64,000 nucleotides of DNA from Epiperipatus broadwayi (GCA_028023455.1 JAQFVV010013075.1:186001-250000); one strand, 5' to 3'. Counted from the first letter of the stretch, positions 23,540-35,990 are shown. Translations and numbers: made by a program. Notes: generated by a model not told the origin, from the letters alone.

Positions 23540-24900
23540 TAACATAAAAAGATGGACTGGACTGAGATAGAGAGCTAATTATACATCAAGAACACCACAA
23601 CATTTTTAATTTTTCAGCTATGAATAGGAGGTTAAAAGACCTCAAATGCACTAAGCCTGTTATTTAATTTTGATAGTTCTAATTTCCCCAATGAGCGTTC
23701 AAAGTGTCGTATAATTACTATGGTTCAAAATTAGGCTAAATTTAGCACTAATACTACTATTAATAATAAACTGAAGATTTACATTTGTAGCCATAGTAAT
23801 TATAAGAGTACATATAGATAATGAAGCAATCAGCTCAAAAATTATGTAGGCTAGCACTTTTGCATATACTGTTTTAAAAAAAGTGTGTATCATGGCAAAT
23901 GCAAACATTAAATCAGTGGAGAGTTCTAATATTTTGTTTTTAATAAATAAGATATCAGAAGGAAAGAGTGTTCTGATACTTTTTAAAAAAATACAACTCT
24001 TAAAATTTTATTGCAGCAAACAACATAAAAAGGTTTTCGATTACTTTTAATTTTCTAAATGTAATATATCTTCAAAATAAAATCAATACTCATCATCACA
24101 ATTATTCTTTTAGATAATGATATCTCAAGTATAATATTGTTTTTTTTTTAAATAACTCAGTCTTCTGTACATCATAAAATTTTCTTAAAATAATCTTAGA
24201 CTCGTTATGGCAATCAAATCTCAAGTATTGGAATTCTTTCTTAAAATAATTATTAAATAGAGAAATATTGAGACGTCCATAATCATATGTTTATTTTTTA
24301 AAAACCAACCAACAATGTGATCCTAGTATTAAATAATAAAAACAAGATATGATCTTATTTTTAAGATAATACCTTAATAAATTAAACAATTATTACATCT
24401 TAAAATTAATATAATAATTCCTATATTAAAATAATTATAATGTACCAAGATAACATTCATGAGATCATGAGTTGGAAAGAGATTTTGTTGCTTCCTAAAA
24501 TATCATAACAAGCTTCCACTGATGTTCTACCAGAGTGAAAATAAACCCATCCTTTGATCATAATTTTCGATAAATAAAGTTATCTTGGTATTTAATCCAA
24601 AACAAAGAAAAGTAAAATAATCTTATAGTAATGAATAAAATGATCTTGTCATTTTAAATTTAAGATAACTAAAATAATCTACCCCAGATATGTTTTCTTA
24701 ATATCTGAAATATAATTGAATAAAGTGATTCATATCTTATTTTCTGCTATTATCAATGTATAAAATACAATAAACATCAATACATAACATAAACATATTT
24801 GTGGTAATATTATTAGCTTGCTGGAAATGCAGAATATAGTGATTAAAAACAGAAATTCATAAATTAACAACTAAAACAATATTTATTGACGTTTATGATT
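23540..24900. other. AT-rich non-coding DNA, no gene seen
   Basis: Could hold the N-terminal part of the decayed PLE, but no conserved block was recognised. Confidence 0.5.
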
Positions 24901-24934
24901 GGAATAATGTAGTATTAATATTAATATTTTAAAG

Positions 24935-26122
24935 AGGTGATAAAAGAGATATTAGAAATTACAGACTATCAGCCTTTTATCACTTTTATACAAAATTTTT
25001 ACCAAGATAATTACAACTCATCTTCAGATAACATTGGATTTCTACCAACCAAGAGAACAAGCTGGATTTAAAAATAGTTTTAGTACATCAGAGAAGTTAT
25101 AGAAAAGACAAATGAATATGAGTTGGCATTCTGTTTAGGATTAGTAGATTATGAAAAAGCATTTGATTCTATAAACAATTTTTCAGTGATTAAAGCATTG
25201 GATCACGAAGGTATAGATCCAGGATATGGTCACATTTTAAAGAATATTATAAAAATGCAAGAGATAATGATACTAGGATATTCAACATTGAGAAGGGTAT
25301 AAGACAGGGTGAATCCATATCTCCAAAATCTTTTACAACAGTGCTGCAAGAAGTATTTTGTGGATTAAAATGGGAAGCTAAAAGAGTGAAAGTAAATGGA
25401 GATTATTTAAGTCATTTAAATTTTTCAGATGATGTAGTTGTTTTTGCAAATAATGCTTTAGAGCCACAAAAAATGTTGCAGGAGTTATCAAATGAAAGTA
25501 AGAATGTAGGATTAAGCATAAATGTTAAAAAGACCTAAATAATGTTCAATGCATGTTCTCAAAATATGAAAATAAAGATTGATTATGATGAATTAGAAAA
25601 AGTTAATAGCAACATATACATTGCTCAGATTATTAATGCAGATGGAAACATAATGGATGAAATTATTCATAGAATTAAACTTGGTTGGAGTGCTTTTGGT
25701 AGAAATAACTTGATACTAAAAGGAAATATGCCTATGTGTTTAAAACAGGAAGGTTTTTAATAACTGTGTTTTACCAGTTCTTATTTATGGATGTGAGATG
25801 TGGACAATTAATATAATAGCAATACAGAGAAGTCAGACAACTCAAAAACGTATGGAAATATGCATGTTGGGAGTAAGAAGAAAAGATTGAAACCACAATA
25901 TATAGGTAAGAGAACAAACAGGTGTTACTGACCTCAATGAAAAAATTAAAAGACTGAAATGAAGTTGGGCTGGACATATTGCTACAAAAGATGATAATAA
26001 ATGGACAATTGAATTTTTAAACCGGATTCCAAGAGATTGTAAAAGAATCAGAGATGGATTGAACTTGGAGAGACCTTTATCCTTCAGTGGACTGCTAATG
26101 GTTGATGATGATGATGACATGA
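24935..26122 (+). pseudogene. RTE-type LINE reverse transcriptase fragment, 5'-truncated
   Basis: Plus-strand RT blocks in order: KRGDKRDIRNYR (about 24930-24970); GLVDYEKAFDSI (motif A, about 25138-25175); a GIRQG-like turn near 25300; HLNFSDDVVVFANNA (catalytic SDD box, about 25413-25455); then GLSINVKKT. C-terminal blocks follow: VLPVLIYGCEMW (about 25770-25800), TTQKRMEICMLGVRRKD (about 25838-25890), and SWAGHIATKDDNKWT (about 25963-26010). This order is typical of the RTE clade, and the sequence ends in a TGATGATGATGA tail at 26101-26118, the usual RTE 3' end. The endonuclease half is missing and several stops and shifts break the frame, so it is dead on arrival or decayed. Confidence 0.85.
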
Positions 26123-26129
26123 GAAAACA

Positions 26130-27240
26130 AACATCAAAGTTTTAGCAAACTTTATAAATTTCAAACTTACAAATCCCCCCCCCCCCCAAAAAAAAAATAA
26201 TGAAATTAATATTAAAAAAAATATTTGAGTTGCAGTTTAAAATATAGAAAAATTACTAGTAAATTAAAAATTTTATTAAGATTTATTATAGGTTTACTTA
26301 AGTTCTTACTTTCAATATACTCACTTGCTATTATATAGTCCCTATATAAAATATATTCAATAACACTAATAAGATAAAATCTTACCAATCCTTTGGTGGC
26401 AATAAATTTTGAAGAAGTTGTATAAATTTTATATAGCCACATGAACGATTATAAAATTTAGTAATAAGAATATTTTATCAAATTTTACATCTTGAGGTGC
26501 TAGTTAGGCATATCAGTGTGCCATACAAAAACACTCTAACTTATTAAGAGCATAACTAAAAGTGTGTCTGTCATTATGCATCATCTTCAAACATACCAAA
26601 ATGCCATGATAAAGCCATGATTTTGTATTACATATGATACTAAAAAAATATATTATCCTGATACACATAAAGGGGTGCAAAATAGGATGATGGGAATAAA
26701 CTCAAATAAGCATCTAACCATGAGGGCAATAAAGAACTAGGACCATGTCTCTAGTCATAAAACATGAGAATAAACCCTCAAGAGTAAATGGGGTTGCCTG
26801 AATATGACATTATCTGCCTAATATCACAAAGATATAAAAAAAACTCACTGGCAAGATGCAATAAGCTAAAAGAGAGAGAAAACACTACCATCTCTTAAAA
26901 TAATGACAAATAAGTGATGTGCAAAACTGATAAAATATAATGAATATAGCAAAATTATAGCTAAATATAAAATTGCAGCAAAATAATTCAATAATAAATT
27001 ATACATCAACTTTATGAATTCTTCGAGTATTTAGTCATTTACAAAATGAATCCAAAAAGAGACAAATATAATACACTTTTAAATTTTCTTACTCAAGTAA
27101 TATTCTGGGACATGATAATATATGTTACATCTATATATAATATAATACAATGAAACATAAAATAAATATATTACACATGGGTCTTGTTTTAATGTGATTC
27201 ATGTTTCTTCTTAATATCTTTGTATGAATTTTTCTTTTAT
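26130..27240. other. AT-rich non-coding DNA, no gene seen
   Basis: Apart from a poly(C)-poly(A) run at 26175-26197, nothing was recognised. Confidence 0.55.
26175..26197. repeat. Poly(C) run followed by poly(A)
   Basis: Thirteen C then ten A, conspicuous in DNA this poor in G+C. It could be a terminal tail or a simple homopolymer expansion. Confidence 0.8.
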
Positions 27241-27249
27241 GCAATAAAA

Positions 27250-27370
27250 ATTATTAGATCAGAAGTCAAGCTCCAATAATGCACTATAACTTCAAATATT
27301 ATAAATTTTGTGCACTCACATATATTTAAAGTAATAATGCATTATTGGAGTTTGACTTCCATCTAATAAT
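27250..27370. repeat. Short foldback element
   Basis: Arms of about 33 bp (ATTATTAGAT.AGAAGTCAAGCTCC... and its complement) flank a 50-bp loop. MITE-like; no ORF. Confidence 0.75.
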
Positions 27371-27379
27371 TTCAATATT

Positions 27380-27860
27380 TTCAGCACTTTATAATAGTAC
27401 TGTAATAAAGTTTACACAATAAAGAAGTTCATAATTCACTTAAAATCAAGATTTCCCCATTTTGTATACACCCATAAAATTTTACAAGATTATAATATAA
27501 ATCTGTTCAAATGTTATTGATGCCTATACTATGCATGTTGTTGTTATGTAATCAATTGATTATTTAGTGTCCACAAGTTTATTTTAAAAGGTGAGTAAAA
27601 ACAGTGGCACAATTAAATTTGACAATTAAAAATTCAAATCTGATTTTTAATTGTAATTAACAATTTAAAAAGTATGTAATGTGATCTGAAATTAATGTGA
27701 TGTGAAACAATGAAATGTGATTTTTAAACGAAATTGAAAATTAAAAAATTAAAGGCAAAAATAAGATATTTAATTGTTAGTTTTAATTAATTTTTTCTCA
27801 ACAATAGAGAGTTTGTGTTTTTTATTATCATAAGACTAAGTTCTTATTTTAAATTAAACT
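27380..27860. other. AT-rich non-coding DNA, no gene seen
   Basis: No frame or repeat recognised. Confidence 0.5.
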
Positions 27861-27873
27861 TTTAGTTTATCCT

Positions 27874-28100
27874 AATGGAGAGTAAAAAAACACCCAAGAA
27901 AAGAAATTTCTTTGGAAACAAAAATTTCAATTTTAGATCGCTTCACGATAGGGGACAGATCAACAGTGATTGGAAAACTTTTTAGATGGGGCAAGTTCAC
28001 TATAATAGCAATTAAAAAAATGAAGTTTGCACTAATTGTATTTTCTCTTGGGACAAATTTGATGTCTAGTTCACAAACGAACCTGAATATCATCAAATAG
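27874..28100 (+). pseudogene. pogo/Tigger-type transposase N-terminal helix-turn-helix fragment
   Basis: ATG at 27874 opens MESKKTPKKRNFF, which shifts by one base into LETKISILDRFTIGDRSTVI followed by GKLFRWGKFTIIAIKK. This is the shape of the CENP-B/pogo N-terminal DNA-binding helix-turn-helix (basic lead, KISILDRF helix, GxSxxxIG turn, recognition helix ending in IKK). Then come FSLGTNLMSS and a stop. No second HTH or DDE catalytic domain follows and no terminal inverted repeats were seen. The part resembles Tigger-like transposases and genes derived from them; as a lone broken fragment it is most likely dead. Confidence 0.5.
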
Positions 28101-28109
28101 CTATAATAA

Positions 28110-29530
28110 TTAAAATATTGTACATGTATAAAAAATTGTAAAATACTGTAAGTTATGGCATAAAAATATATTGTTTTGAATAAAATTAAATAATGTAGTT
28201 AATAAAAAAAATAAAAAAAGTTTGTTTGTATCAGTTTTTTTCAAATTTGAAAATTTTTATTATTCATATTTTATTTCCTTATTTTTTTAACGCAAATTGT
28301 AAAGTAATTTTACATTGTTGCTTTGTTTTTATGCAATTTTTGAAAATTACAGTATGTATCCCCTATTTTTCAAAGTAAGTTAAGTCTATTTTTGTGTGAT
28401 TTCTTTTGTGCACATTTTCTGAGATATCTATCTACTGCATAAAATAAGACCCAAGTGTACATATAAAATAAATATTATACCTAAATATTATTTACCTATT
28501 TAACAATAAAATAAAGAGTTTTTAAATCTTGATAATCACACTATTGCATAGGAAAAACTCAAGTAAAAGTCCTTGCGACTGAAATCTTTGCAAGGTATCC
28601 TGACAATATTATAGATTTAAATAATAACAGCTTTCAATTATAAGGTAAACAGAAATTGTAATTACTGACACAAACACATTAGTCATTGTAATTAAATGAT
28701 ATAAATTAAATAAATACTAAGAAGAGTAATGGATTGCATAACAATTGCATAGTACATTGAATTTAAGACAATAAGCACGGTAAATTTTAAATAACACATG
28801 GAATAGATGAGGATTGAAATTTCTTTCTGAATAGCAAAATTTAACATTTTATGAGGAATCTAACTAAAGAGTAAATGTTTTAAATGAAACAGGGTGAGAA
28901 GCTTTTAAAATTAATATTTTCAATGAGCAAAACATAATAATTTGGAGCAAATACAATATATCATAAGAAACCTCAAAATTCAGTATTCTCAAAGAATAAA
29001 TATTTCCATTTTAACAATTTGAGAAAATATTTTGTAGATAGATGATTGAAGAGCTATAATATCCTTTAAATACAAATACAAAATCATCGTTTTATAAATC
29101 ACATAATCTTGGAACAAATTCAAGGAATTAATGATATCTTATCTGCATCAGTTCTTAATAATGAAGCATTTTCAAATTGCAAACATATATGTTTTAGAAA
29201 ATTTTAAGACTTTACTGTTTAAGGCATAAAATTTAAATAATTATTGGATAAAGCAAGATATAGTGTCTTTTTTGTTATAACAAATGAAAATACTCCATAG
29301 CATAATAAAGTCTATTTAAGCATAATAATTCCATCTAATATTTAAAGATAAACCATGTATTCACTATTATAAATAAAAAAAACAAATGTTTCCTTCCTTT
29401 GAAACAAATTATAAATGCAATAATAAATCTAAATCGAATATTTTATAAAATACCTAGGTAAATCATTTATTAATAACATTCAGTAAAGTTTATAAGTCGA
29501 CAATTATCAATCTTAAATTTATTCATTGTT
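28110..29530. other. AT-rich non-coding DNA, no gene seen
   Basis: No transposase body follows the helix-turn-helix fragment. No other feature recognised. Confidence 0.55.
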
Positions 29531-29536
29531 TGCAGG

Positions 29537-30085
29537 GTCTATCTATTCTGGAAAAACTGGAAGCCAAAATGATTTACTGGGACACATTTAAATCTAAGTA
29601 TCCTAACCAGGACATTATACAAACTGTAACTGCTACTTACCAGTAAACAGATTATCAAAAATAAAAGTACTGGGCATTTGAACCCAACTATATAGACTTC
29701 TTGTTAAAATATAATTTGACCTCATTAGTAACAAGTCACTTTCTGGTATATAGAGGAGGCTATCATAGGCTTGATCCACAATGTGGTTTGTGCAGGACCA
29801 GTGAAGATACCATGCAACATCTTTTTTATAAATGACCTTTTTTGGTAACTCTAGTCTATCATAGCGAGCAATGTATTCCCCAACTGTAAAGATGTACTTT
29901 TGCTTGAGAAGAGTTTTGGGACTGGCTTGTTCTCAGTCATTAGATTGTCAGTTTTCATTGTCTTTGCCATATGGCTGAGGAGATGAGAGTAATTTTCAAA
30001 CAGATCACTAAGGATCCTTGCAGTGTATACAATGAAATTGTCAGCAAACTCAGAAACAGGGACAGACTGTTGGTGCCTGAATGAT
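29537..30085 (+). pseudogene. LINE 3' end with C-terminal zinc knuckle
   Basis: A plus-strand frame with three stops reads SILEKLEAKMIYWDTFKSK, then YWAFEPNYIDFLLKYNL and SLVTSHFLVYRGGYHRL, then a CX2C...H zinc knuckle (CGLCRTSEDTMQHLFYK at about 29782-29832) whose last Cys codon is now TGA. This is the C-terminal end of an APE-type non-LTR reverse transcriptase (compare the TGHG...H...C.LC......H....C pattern of R1/I/Jockey-like LINEs). Downstream, in another frame, MAEEMRVIFKQITKDPCSV may belong to the same protein. A 5'-truncated, decayed copy; the clade is uncertain. Confidence 0.6.
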
Positions 30086-30340
30086 TACATTGAGACACCT
30101 TGTCTTGATGCACTATCATGAATGATGAAAAAACACATTGGTTGTCTTAAATTCTAGAGTCCAGAGATGGTACTGACAATATATAGGATAACTCTATGTA
30201 ATTAGAGACAATATAATCAGAGAAAATGTCAACACAAACAATGTAATCTAAAGTTATGTCATGAATAAATTTACCTTTCTTTATAAAAAAAGAAAGTTGA
30301 ATTTAATCAATAATATTAAATTCACCCAAAAACGCAATGA

Positions 30341-30420
<80 letters not shown>

Positions 30421-30431
30421 CAACAACAACA
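30341..30431. repeat. (ATA)n-(ACA)n triplet microsatellite
   Basis: About 25 AAT/ATA triplets pass into four ACA triplets. Shares the triplet-conversion look of the array at 16.4 kb. Confidence 0.95.
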
Positions 30432-30439
30432 TCATTTTA

Positions 30440-30970
30440 AAGTTAACCTCTAGTTTTAAGAAGTAGCAGAAAAATTCTCATCAAAATTAATGCCAAATAA
30501 TTTAAGTTCTACCATTCAATTTAAGAATTATTCTTCCTAAAATGAAATGTAAATATAATAAAAGAAGTAAATTGGAATAGATAAAAGTGTTTACAATGCA
30601 TAGGGCTGTCTTTATATAAAGAGGCATCATGGCACTTCCTGAAATAAACATGTAAATTAGAGAACAATTCTCCCTAAAGTTGAATAGTATGAAGCAGTGA
30701 ACGTCTACATTCTAAAGAATACATGAATAGATAATTATTTTAACTTAATGTACTTAAATAAGCAAATAAAAATAATTATAAAAATTTATGACTTGCAAGT
30801 ATTAAAGAGGAAGATAGATGTGTGTGTGTGTGTCAATTTTCAAAATAGATTTTTATAGAGTAATCAACGTGAAATATCCATTCCAGACAATCTAATTAAC
30901 TAATATTGCATAATTTTTAGTTACTCCATGTAGAATTTAATATAAGATATTTGAACATTGAAATTTTAAA
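30440..30970. other. AT-rich non-coding DNA, no gene seen
   Basis: Only a short (TG)7 run near 30818 stands out. Confidence 0.55.
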
Positions 30971-31044
30971 CTCTCTTCAGATACCCACTCTATCTCATAT
31001 GATGGATACACATGACCACACACATATGAAAAAATAAGTGATTT

Positions 31045-31086
31045 CCAATATATGCATTTCATTCTGGACAAACATTCATCAATTGG
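31045..31086 (-). ncRNA. Hammerhead ribozyme-like motif, family A copy 3
   Basis: On the minus strand: CCAA (stem I, 31083-31086), TTGATGA (31076-31082) where CUGANGA is expected, a partly paired stem II (31061-31075), an intact GAAA (31057-31060), TGCATATA giving the same AUA cleavage triplet, and TTGG (31045-31048) closing stem I. Compared with the plus-strand copies it keeps G12 of GAAA but has lost C3. Confidence 0.5.
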
Positions 31087-31098
31087 ACCACATGATCA

Positions 31099-31157
<59 letters not shown>

Positions 31158-31609
31158 ATCAGTGCTTGGTTTATATTAAGATAGCAAATCTTCAAACTTT
31201 AATGGACAAGCTTCAATCTATTCCATTCTCCAACTATTCAGCAATTCATACCACTGAAAATCTGATGATGGTACACTTAACTCTGAAGTTAATGCCAATA
31301 TTATTATCATGCCCATGTTGTCTTAAGTTACTCTAATCCCACATGTATAGGATCTTGTTCATTAAATCCACAGAAGAAAGATTGTAAGGATACAGACTGA
31401 ATTTGTAATATGTTAAGGTCCTGTATATGAGGAGTCAGAGTGACTTAAGGTCAACATGGGCATGACAATAATATCAGCATTAACAAGACAGTTGAATGTA
31501 CCATCATCAGATTTTCAATGGTAGTGGATTGAATCCTGTCTATTAAAGTTTGAAGAATTGCTATCTGAATAAAAAACAAAGCATTGAATATATATGTGTA
31601 TGTTGTGGA

Positions 31610-31651
31610 CCAACTGATGAATCCTGGTTCAGCACAAAATATGTATATTGG
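31610..31651 (+). ncRNA. Hammerhead ribozyme-like motif, family A copy 2
   Basis: CCAA at 31610-31613 and TTGG at 31648-31651 form stem I. CTGATGA (31614-31620) is canonical. Stem II (31621-31635) pairs at four of six positions around a GTT loop. AAAA (31636-31639) replaces GAAA as in copy 1. Stem III has three pairs and the predicted cleavage is after A31647. Sequence outside the helices is less conserved than the helices, as expected of a formerly functional fold. Confidence 0.6.
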
Positions 31652-31769
31652 AGATCATTTATCTTTTTGATATGTGTGTAATCATGTGTGTCAGTTATAT
31701 GAGATAGAGCAGATAGCTGAAGGGAGACTGAAAGTCTGTGTTTAAACCCCCTATATTACATTCAAACTC

Positions 31770-32380
31770 CAAGTATAGGAATTATGCTTGTATTTCAAAA
31801 ATATTTCATGTAGAATTATAAAAATAACTTTATTTAACAACACTTTGAAAAATTCCAAACAAATCAAATATTACATCACCATTTTAAATCAATTATTATT
31901 TAAAATAAATTGTTATACATTTAAAATGATTTAAGAAAAATATTAAAATTATTACAGTAATAAAAAAATATTGGTTAACAACAATTTTTTTTTTTTTAAT
32001 TTTCTCAGAATATTATCAAATATATACTGTATTTATTTTTAAATAGATACATTTAAAATTTTAGCAATTTAAAATAATTTAAACATTAGATTTACTACCA
32101 GGAAATATTTTTAAATAATTAGCAAGTTTAACGTTTGCCCTCACACATAATTAGCATAGCCTTTTAAAAATAATTGTTTTAAATTTATCAATTACTCTAT
32201 AATATTTGTAAATCATCAAAAGTGAAAATAATGAAATCCAATATGCTGTTACTTTATATAAATTAAAACAAAAAAATCATATAAAACAGTTAATATATAC
32301 ACAAAAACCTTTTTTGGCACATGATTTAATGTCCTTTCCAAATGTTAATAATCTGTTATAACATTATGTGAGGTGATGTG
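31770..32380. other. AT-rich non-coding DNA, no gene seen
   Basis: No feature recognised between the foldback and the LINE tail. Confidence 0.55.
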
Positions 32381-32384
32381 ATAT

Positions 32385-32640
32385 GGCTTTTCCTTAAATG
32401 AAGTCAGGAATCTCTCAGCAATTATACAGAGAGAAACCTGTTAGCCATTTATTATTCATTCGCCACTCGATGCTTTCCCATTTTCTGTTCCATCCTATTG
32501 TCATCTGATGCACTGTGACTTCTCCTTACATGAAGTCAAGAATCTCTCAGCAACTATGCCCAGATAAACCTGTTAGCAACTTTACCTTGCCTTTCCATTC
32601 TCCACCCTAATTTTTCCCATAATCTGTTCCATTCCATTTC
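32385..32640 (-). repeat. Tandem repeat in the LINE 3' tail
   Basis: Two units of about 130 bp share CTTAAATGAAGTCAGGAATC and CTCTCAGCAA, then ACCTGTTAGC, the second slightly changed. They follow the last coding block of the LINE, so they are most simply its 3' untranslated tail. Confidence 0.7.
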
Positions 32641-32687
32641 CACAACATAATCTTTGTCAACTCCATGACTTTCATATCTAAATCCCT

Positions 32688-32918
32688 CTAATCTTTTCCC
32701 AAACCTAGCATAAAAAACAATAACTCATTTTCTGTATAATCACTTTGTTCACATTTAATCTTCCATAACTTCATTATTTCTACCCCTTCTGCTTCCAAGC
32801 ATTTACATTGAAGTAACAGATGCCTAATCATTTCTATGCCTTCCTTAAACAACTTGCAAACTAAATCACCAATATTTTTCCATTTACATGTATATTCCTG
32901 TGTTGCTAAAGATACCAT
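32688..32918 (-). pseudogene. LINE C-terminal zinc-knuckle region
   Basis: The frame holds LVCKLFKEGIEMIRHLLLQC, a C...H....C pattern like the C-terminal knuckle of LINE reverse transcriptases (first Cys of the CX2C pair changed). It is the end of the RT polyprotein of the LINE that spans this region. Confidence 0.55.
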
Positions 32919-33566
32919 TCAAGCCTTAAACAATAAACTACTTTTCTTACTATTATCATAAATTAACTCGCAACCAATGATCCGTTCACTTCTATATATA
33001 TTTAAACTTGTTTTACTCTCCATACTAGTTCTGCATCTCTCCAACTCCCTATTCTTTATTAATGCATCTATTCTTCTATCCCACTCCTACCACTATAACA
33101 CTCCACAATTCTCCTAACACAATCAACCCACCTTTTTTACAAGTATACTGACATAAATTCTTTATCCAAATCTTCTGAATACTGCATTACACATCTTGTT
33201 GCCTGATCTTTACTTGTAATCCAATTAAATAATATTTTGACTATTCTTTTACTATCCATAAACTGCAATCTACCAAACATTTTAAATTAGCTTTTTGCTT
33301 CCTTCATATAAAAACTTGACCATCCCATTTCTCCTTGAATTGCCTCCTTTGTTGACCACACATCTGCATCTAATGCATGTCTTACTACTTCCCTTTCTAT
33401 TTTTTCTAAGAAATCTAATACTTTTTATGAACACATAACACATCATTGCCATATGGTTACCCTGCTACTGCCACTCCCTTCCATACAATTTTAGCTACAT
33501 TATATTTATTATATGAAAACACTGTTAATTTCTTTATCAATCCCTTTCTTTTCTTTGCTTCATTTT

Positions 33567-34600
33567 TCAATTTTTCTCCCATTCATCCAAGCAATATTTC
33601 TGATTACTCAAGATGATTCGCAAATAACTATATCTATTTACTACAGTTAATATTATATCGTCAATAAAAAAATCTTTGTCTTCTCTTTCTCCAGTATTCA
33701 CCATCATTATATTTAATTTTTCGTTACTAAATTTAATTCTCATATCTTTACCCACCCTTGTACATGTCCTCAGCATAATTTCCATATCTTCTCTTCTTTC
33801 TGCACACAAAAAGACATCATCCACAATAAATAACATGACAATGTATATACTCCCTTGCCACCAAAACGTTATCACTATCCCTGCACCTCCATTTCACTCA
33901 AATACAATAAAAACAAAATAGGTGACATAGGGCATTCATGCATTAGTCCCACCCTATTTTTAACTTTAACTAATTCTATATACCCTAATTGATATATATA
34001 TATATATAGTAATTATTTTCATATAATTTTTTAATAACATCCACTAAAGCTTAAATCCATTCCCAGATTTGCTAAATGTATCCATAATCTATTTCTATTC
34101 ACTCTATCATATGCTTTCGCTATATCTATAAAACTCATATATAACTGTCTACCTAAATTCCTACTCATCTCCATAAGTTGTGTAACTACAAATAAACTAT
34201 CTACTATATGCCTATCTGACCTAAAACCCTTTTGCATTTCTCCCACTACATTATTTTCATCTATCAATTTTGCACCTCTTCCAGCCATTATATATGAAAA
34301 AACTTTATATAAAACTTATGTTACCACTATCGGTCTATAATTATTTAACTTTCTATGATCTATACATTTTCCTTTAAATAATAATCTTACTCCCATATTA
34401 CTCCAACTAGCCAGAGAAACTCTCTTCTGTGACATCTTCTTAAACCATGATAATAACTTTACTTTTGCCCTACACATTAAATTCATTACCATGTCTGCTG
34501 CCCATCCATCTAAACCTCTAGCCTTACCACTTCTCAATTTCTTCCTGCCTCATTCAGTTCATTTTATGTAAACCTAATATTCCCATTATTATATGCTTTC
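33567..34600 (-). pseudogene. LINE reverse transcriptase, broken
   Basis: On the minus strand: KARGLDGWAADMV (about 34490-34530) and NNYRPIVVT (about 34316-34345), the fingers region; GEMQKGFRSDRHIVDSLFVV followed by MSFIDIAKAYDRVNR (motif A, about 34090-34140); then MLFIVDDVFLCAERREDME (catalytic VDD box, about 33780-33840) and GKDMRIKFSNEKLNIM. Both Asp of motif C remain. The template-copying enzyme would act in target-primed reverse transcription. Shifts and stops separate the blocks, so it is inactive. Confidence 0.8.
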
Positions 34601-35213
34601 ATATTTTCTATCCCTCTGTCCTTCACATCTAACATCTCTTCTATATACATTACATAACTATTCAATATTCTTTCTAATTCTTCTCTAGAGCTACACACTA
34701 TTCCTTCCTCATCCAGTAATACTAACTCTCTCCCCTAAATTTCTACTTTCAATGTAATTCCAAATTTTTTATTCCCATCTTTTCCCCTCTTATTAATATC
34801 ATCCAGTAATTTACTATTTAATTTCATTCTCTCTTTGCAATTATCTATTTTAGCTAACTTTTTTTTTCTAAGTACTTTTCCCATTTAGCATTAATGTCTT
34901 TTTCACTTTTTTTGTTTTTAATAACACACTTATATTCTCTGTATGCTTTTTCCCTCTCTTTTACACTTTTACTAACTCTCATTTTTTATTAATTTTATTC
35001 TTCTGAATATTGTCACCTATAATCCTATTTGCCACTTTTTTCTATTTTATCACACCAGTCCTCATACTCATTTTCCAACCAACTCTTTCATGGTTTCTTT
35101 AACTTATATTTTATATTCTTCCAAGTAATTCTTATCATTCACTCTCCATCCACATCTTTCACTATTGTTTTTACTTTTATTTCTACTCTCCATCACATTA
35201 TTAACCATTTCAA

Positions 35214-35990
35214 TTACAAAGAAATTATGATTACCATTACATACTCTCTCTCTTCATTATCAAACATTTTTATTTTCTGTACTTTATTGATTTCCTCTTT
35301 CTTTACCAATACATAATCTATTGTGTGGGATATATTATTTTTAGACCATGTGTATTGTCTCTCATAAATATTTGATAAGTTTCCAATGCTCAAATTTACT
35401 CTCTGACAACATTTCTTCAAAAGCTGTCTATTCTTATTATCTACATCATCAATTTCTTCAATATGCCCATTCTTATCTCCTATAACCATTATTCTCTTAC
35501 CCTTAACTTTAAAACTCTGTATATCCTTAACTATGTACTCATATGTGCTATTCTTCTACTCCATTATAGTTTGACTTTCTCCAGTAGCTATTTAAACTAT
35601 AGCCACCAATCCATTCTTTTTTCCCAACATTGTTTTAAACCACAAATGACCTTGGCATTTAACAATTTTTAAATACTTTTTTGATATAACACTTATGCCA
35701 CCACCTTTTTTTTTCTATTTATACCCTGCCATACCAAATCTTCCAAAACAGGTTCTTCTCTTAGATGTGTTTCCACTACTGCTTATACATCACGCTCTTC
35801 ATTTTCAATAGCTTTATTTAATTCCTGCCACTTTTCTGGTCTCCAAACACCATTCATATTCAAGTATCCAATTTTAACAATTTTTTCTTTCCTAACTACT
35901 CTTTTATAATTTTTTTTGATTCTTTCTTCTCCATTATGTTTATAAATAGCTTGCTTTCCATTAATTTTACAGACCCATTCTCTCTCCACA
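35214..35990 (-). pseudogene. LINE APE-type endonuclease, broken
   Basis: KIGYLNMNGVWRPEKWQELN (about 35830-35890) is the start of the AP-endonuclease fold. KKKGGGISVI (about 35695-35720) is a mid-domain block, KRIMVIGDKNGHIEE (about 35450-35500) carries the GD.N active-site box in altered form, and YTWSKNNISHTIDYVLVKK (about 35300-35360) is the S..IDYVL block near the C-terminus. The enzyme nicks target DNA to prime reverse transcription. Confidence 0.75.

Larger units (their letters stand above)
30979..31760. repeat. Large foldback element with a hammerhead-like motif in each arm
   Basis: Outer arms about 30979-31095 and 31606-31725, and inner arms about 31156-31340 and 31430-31590, are successive reverse-complementary blocks, separated on the left by a (TA)n tract (31104-31150). 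The right end TTTAAACCCCCTATATTA matches the end of the 14.7 kb foldback, so both belong to one family (A). This copy is longer because it includes the inner arms. The frame at 31052-31336 crosses the TA repeat and is not a gene. Confidence 0.8.

Noticed and set aside
24510-24545. CTGATG followed by GAAAA as a further hammerhead
   Set aside because: CUGANGA is not complete and neither stem I nor stem II pairs.
31052-31336. 94-codon ORF in the 31 kb foldback
   Set aside because: It runs through a TA microsatellite and hairpin arms; it is structural repeat DNA.
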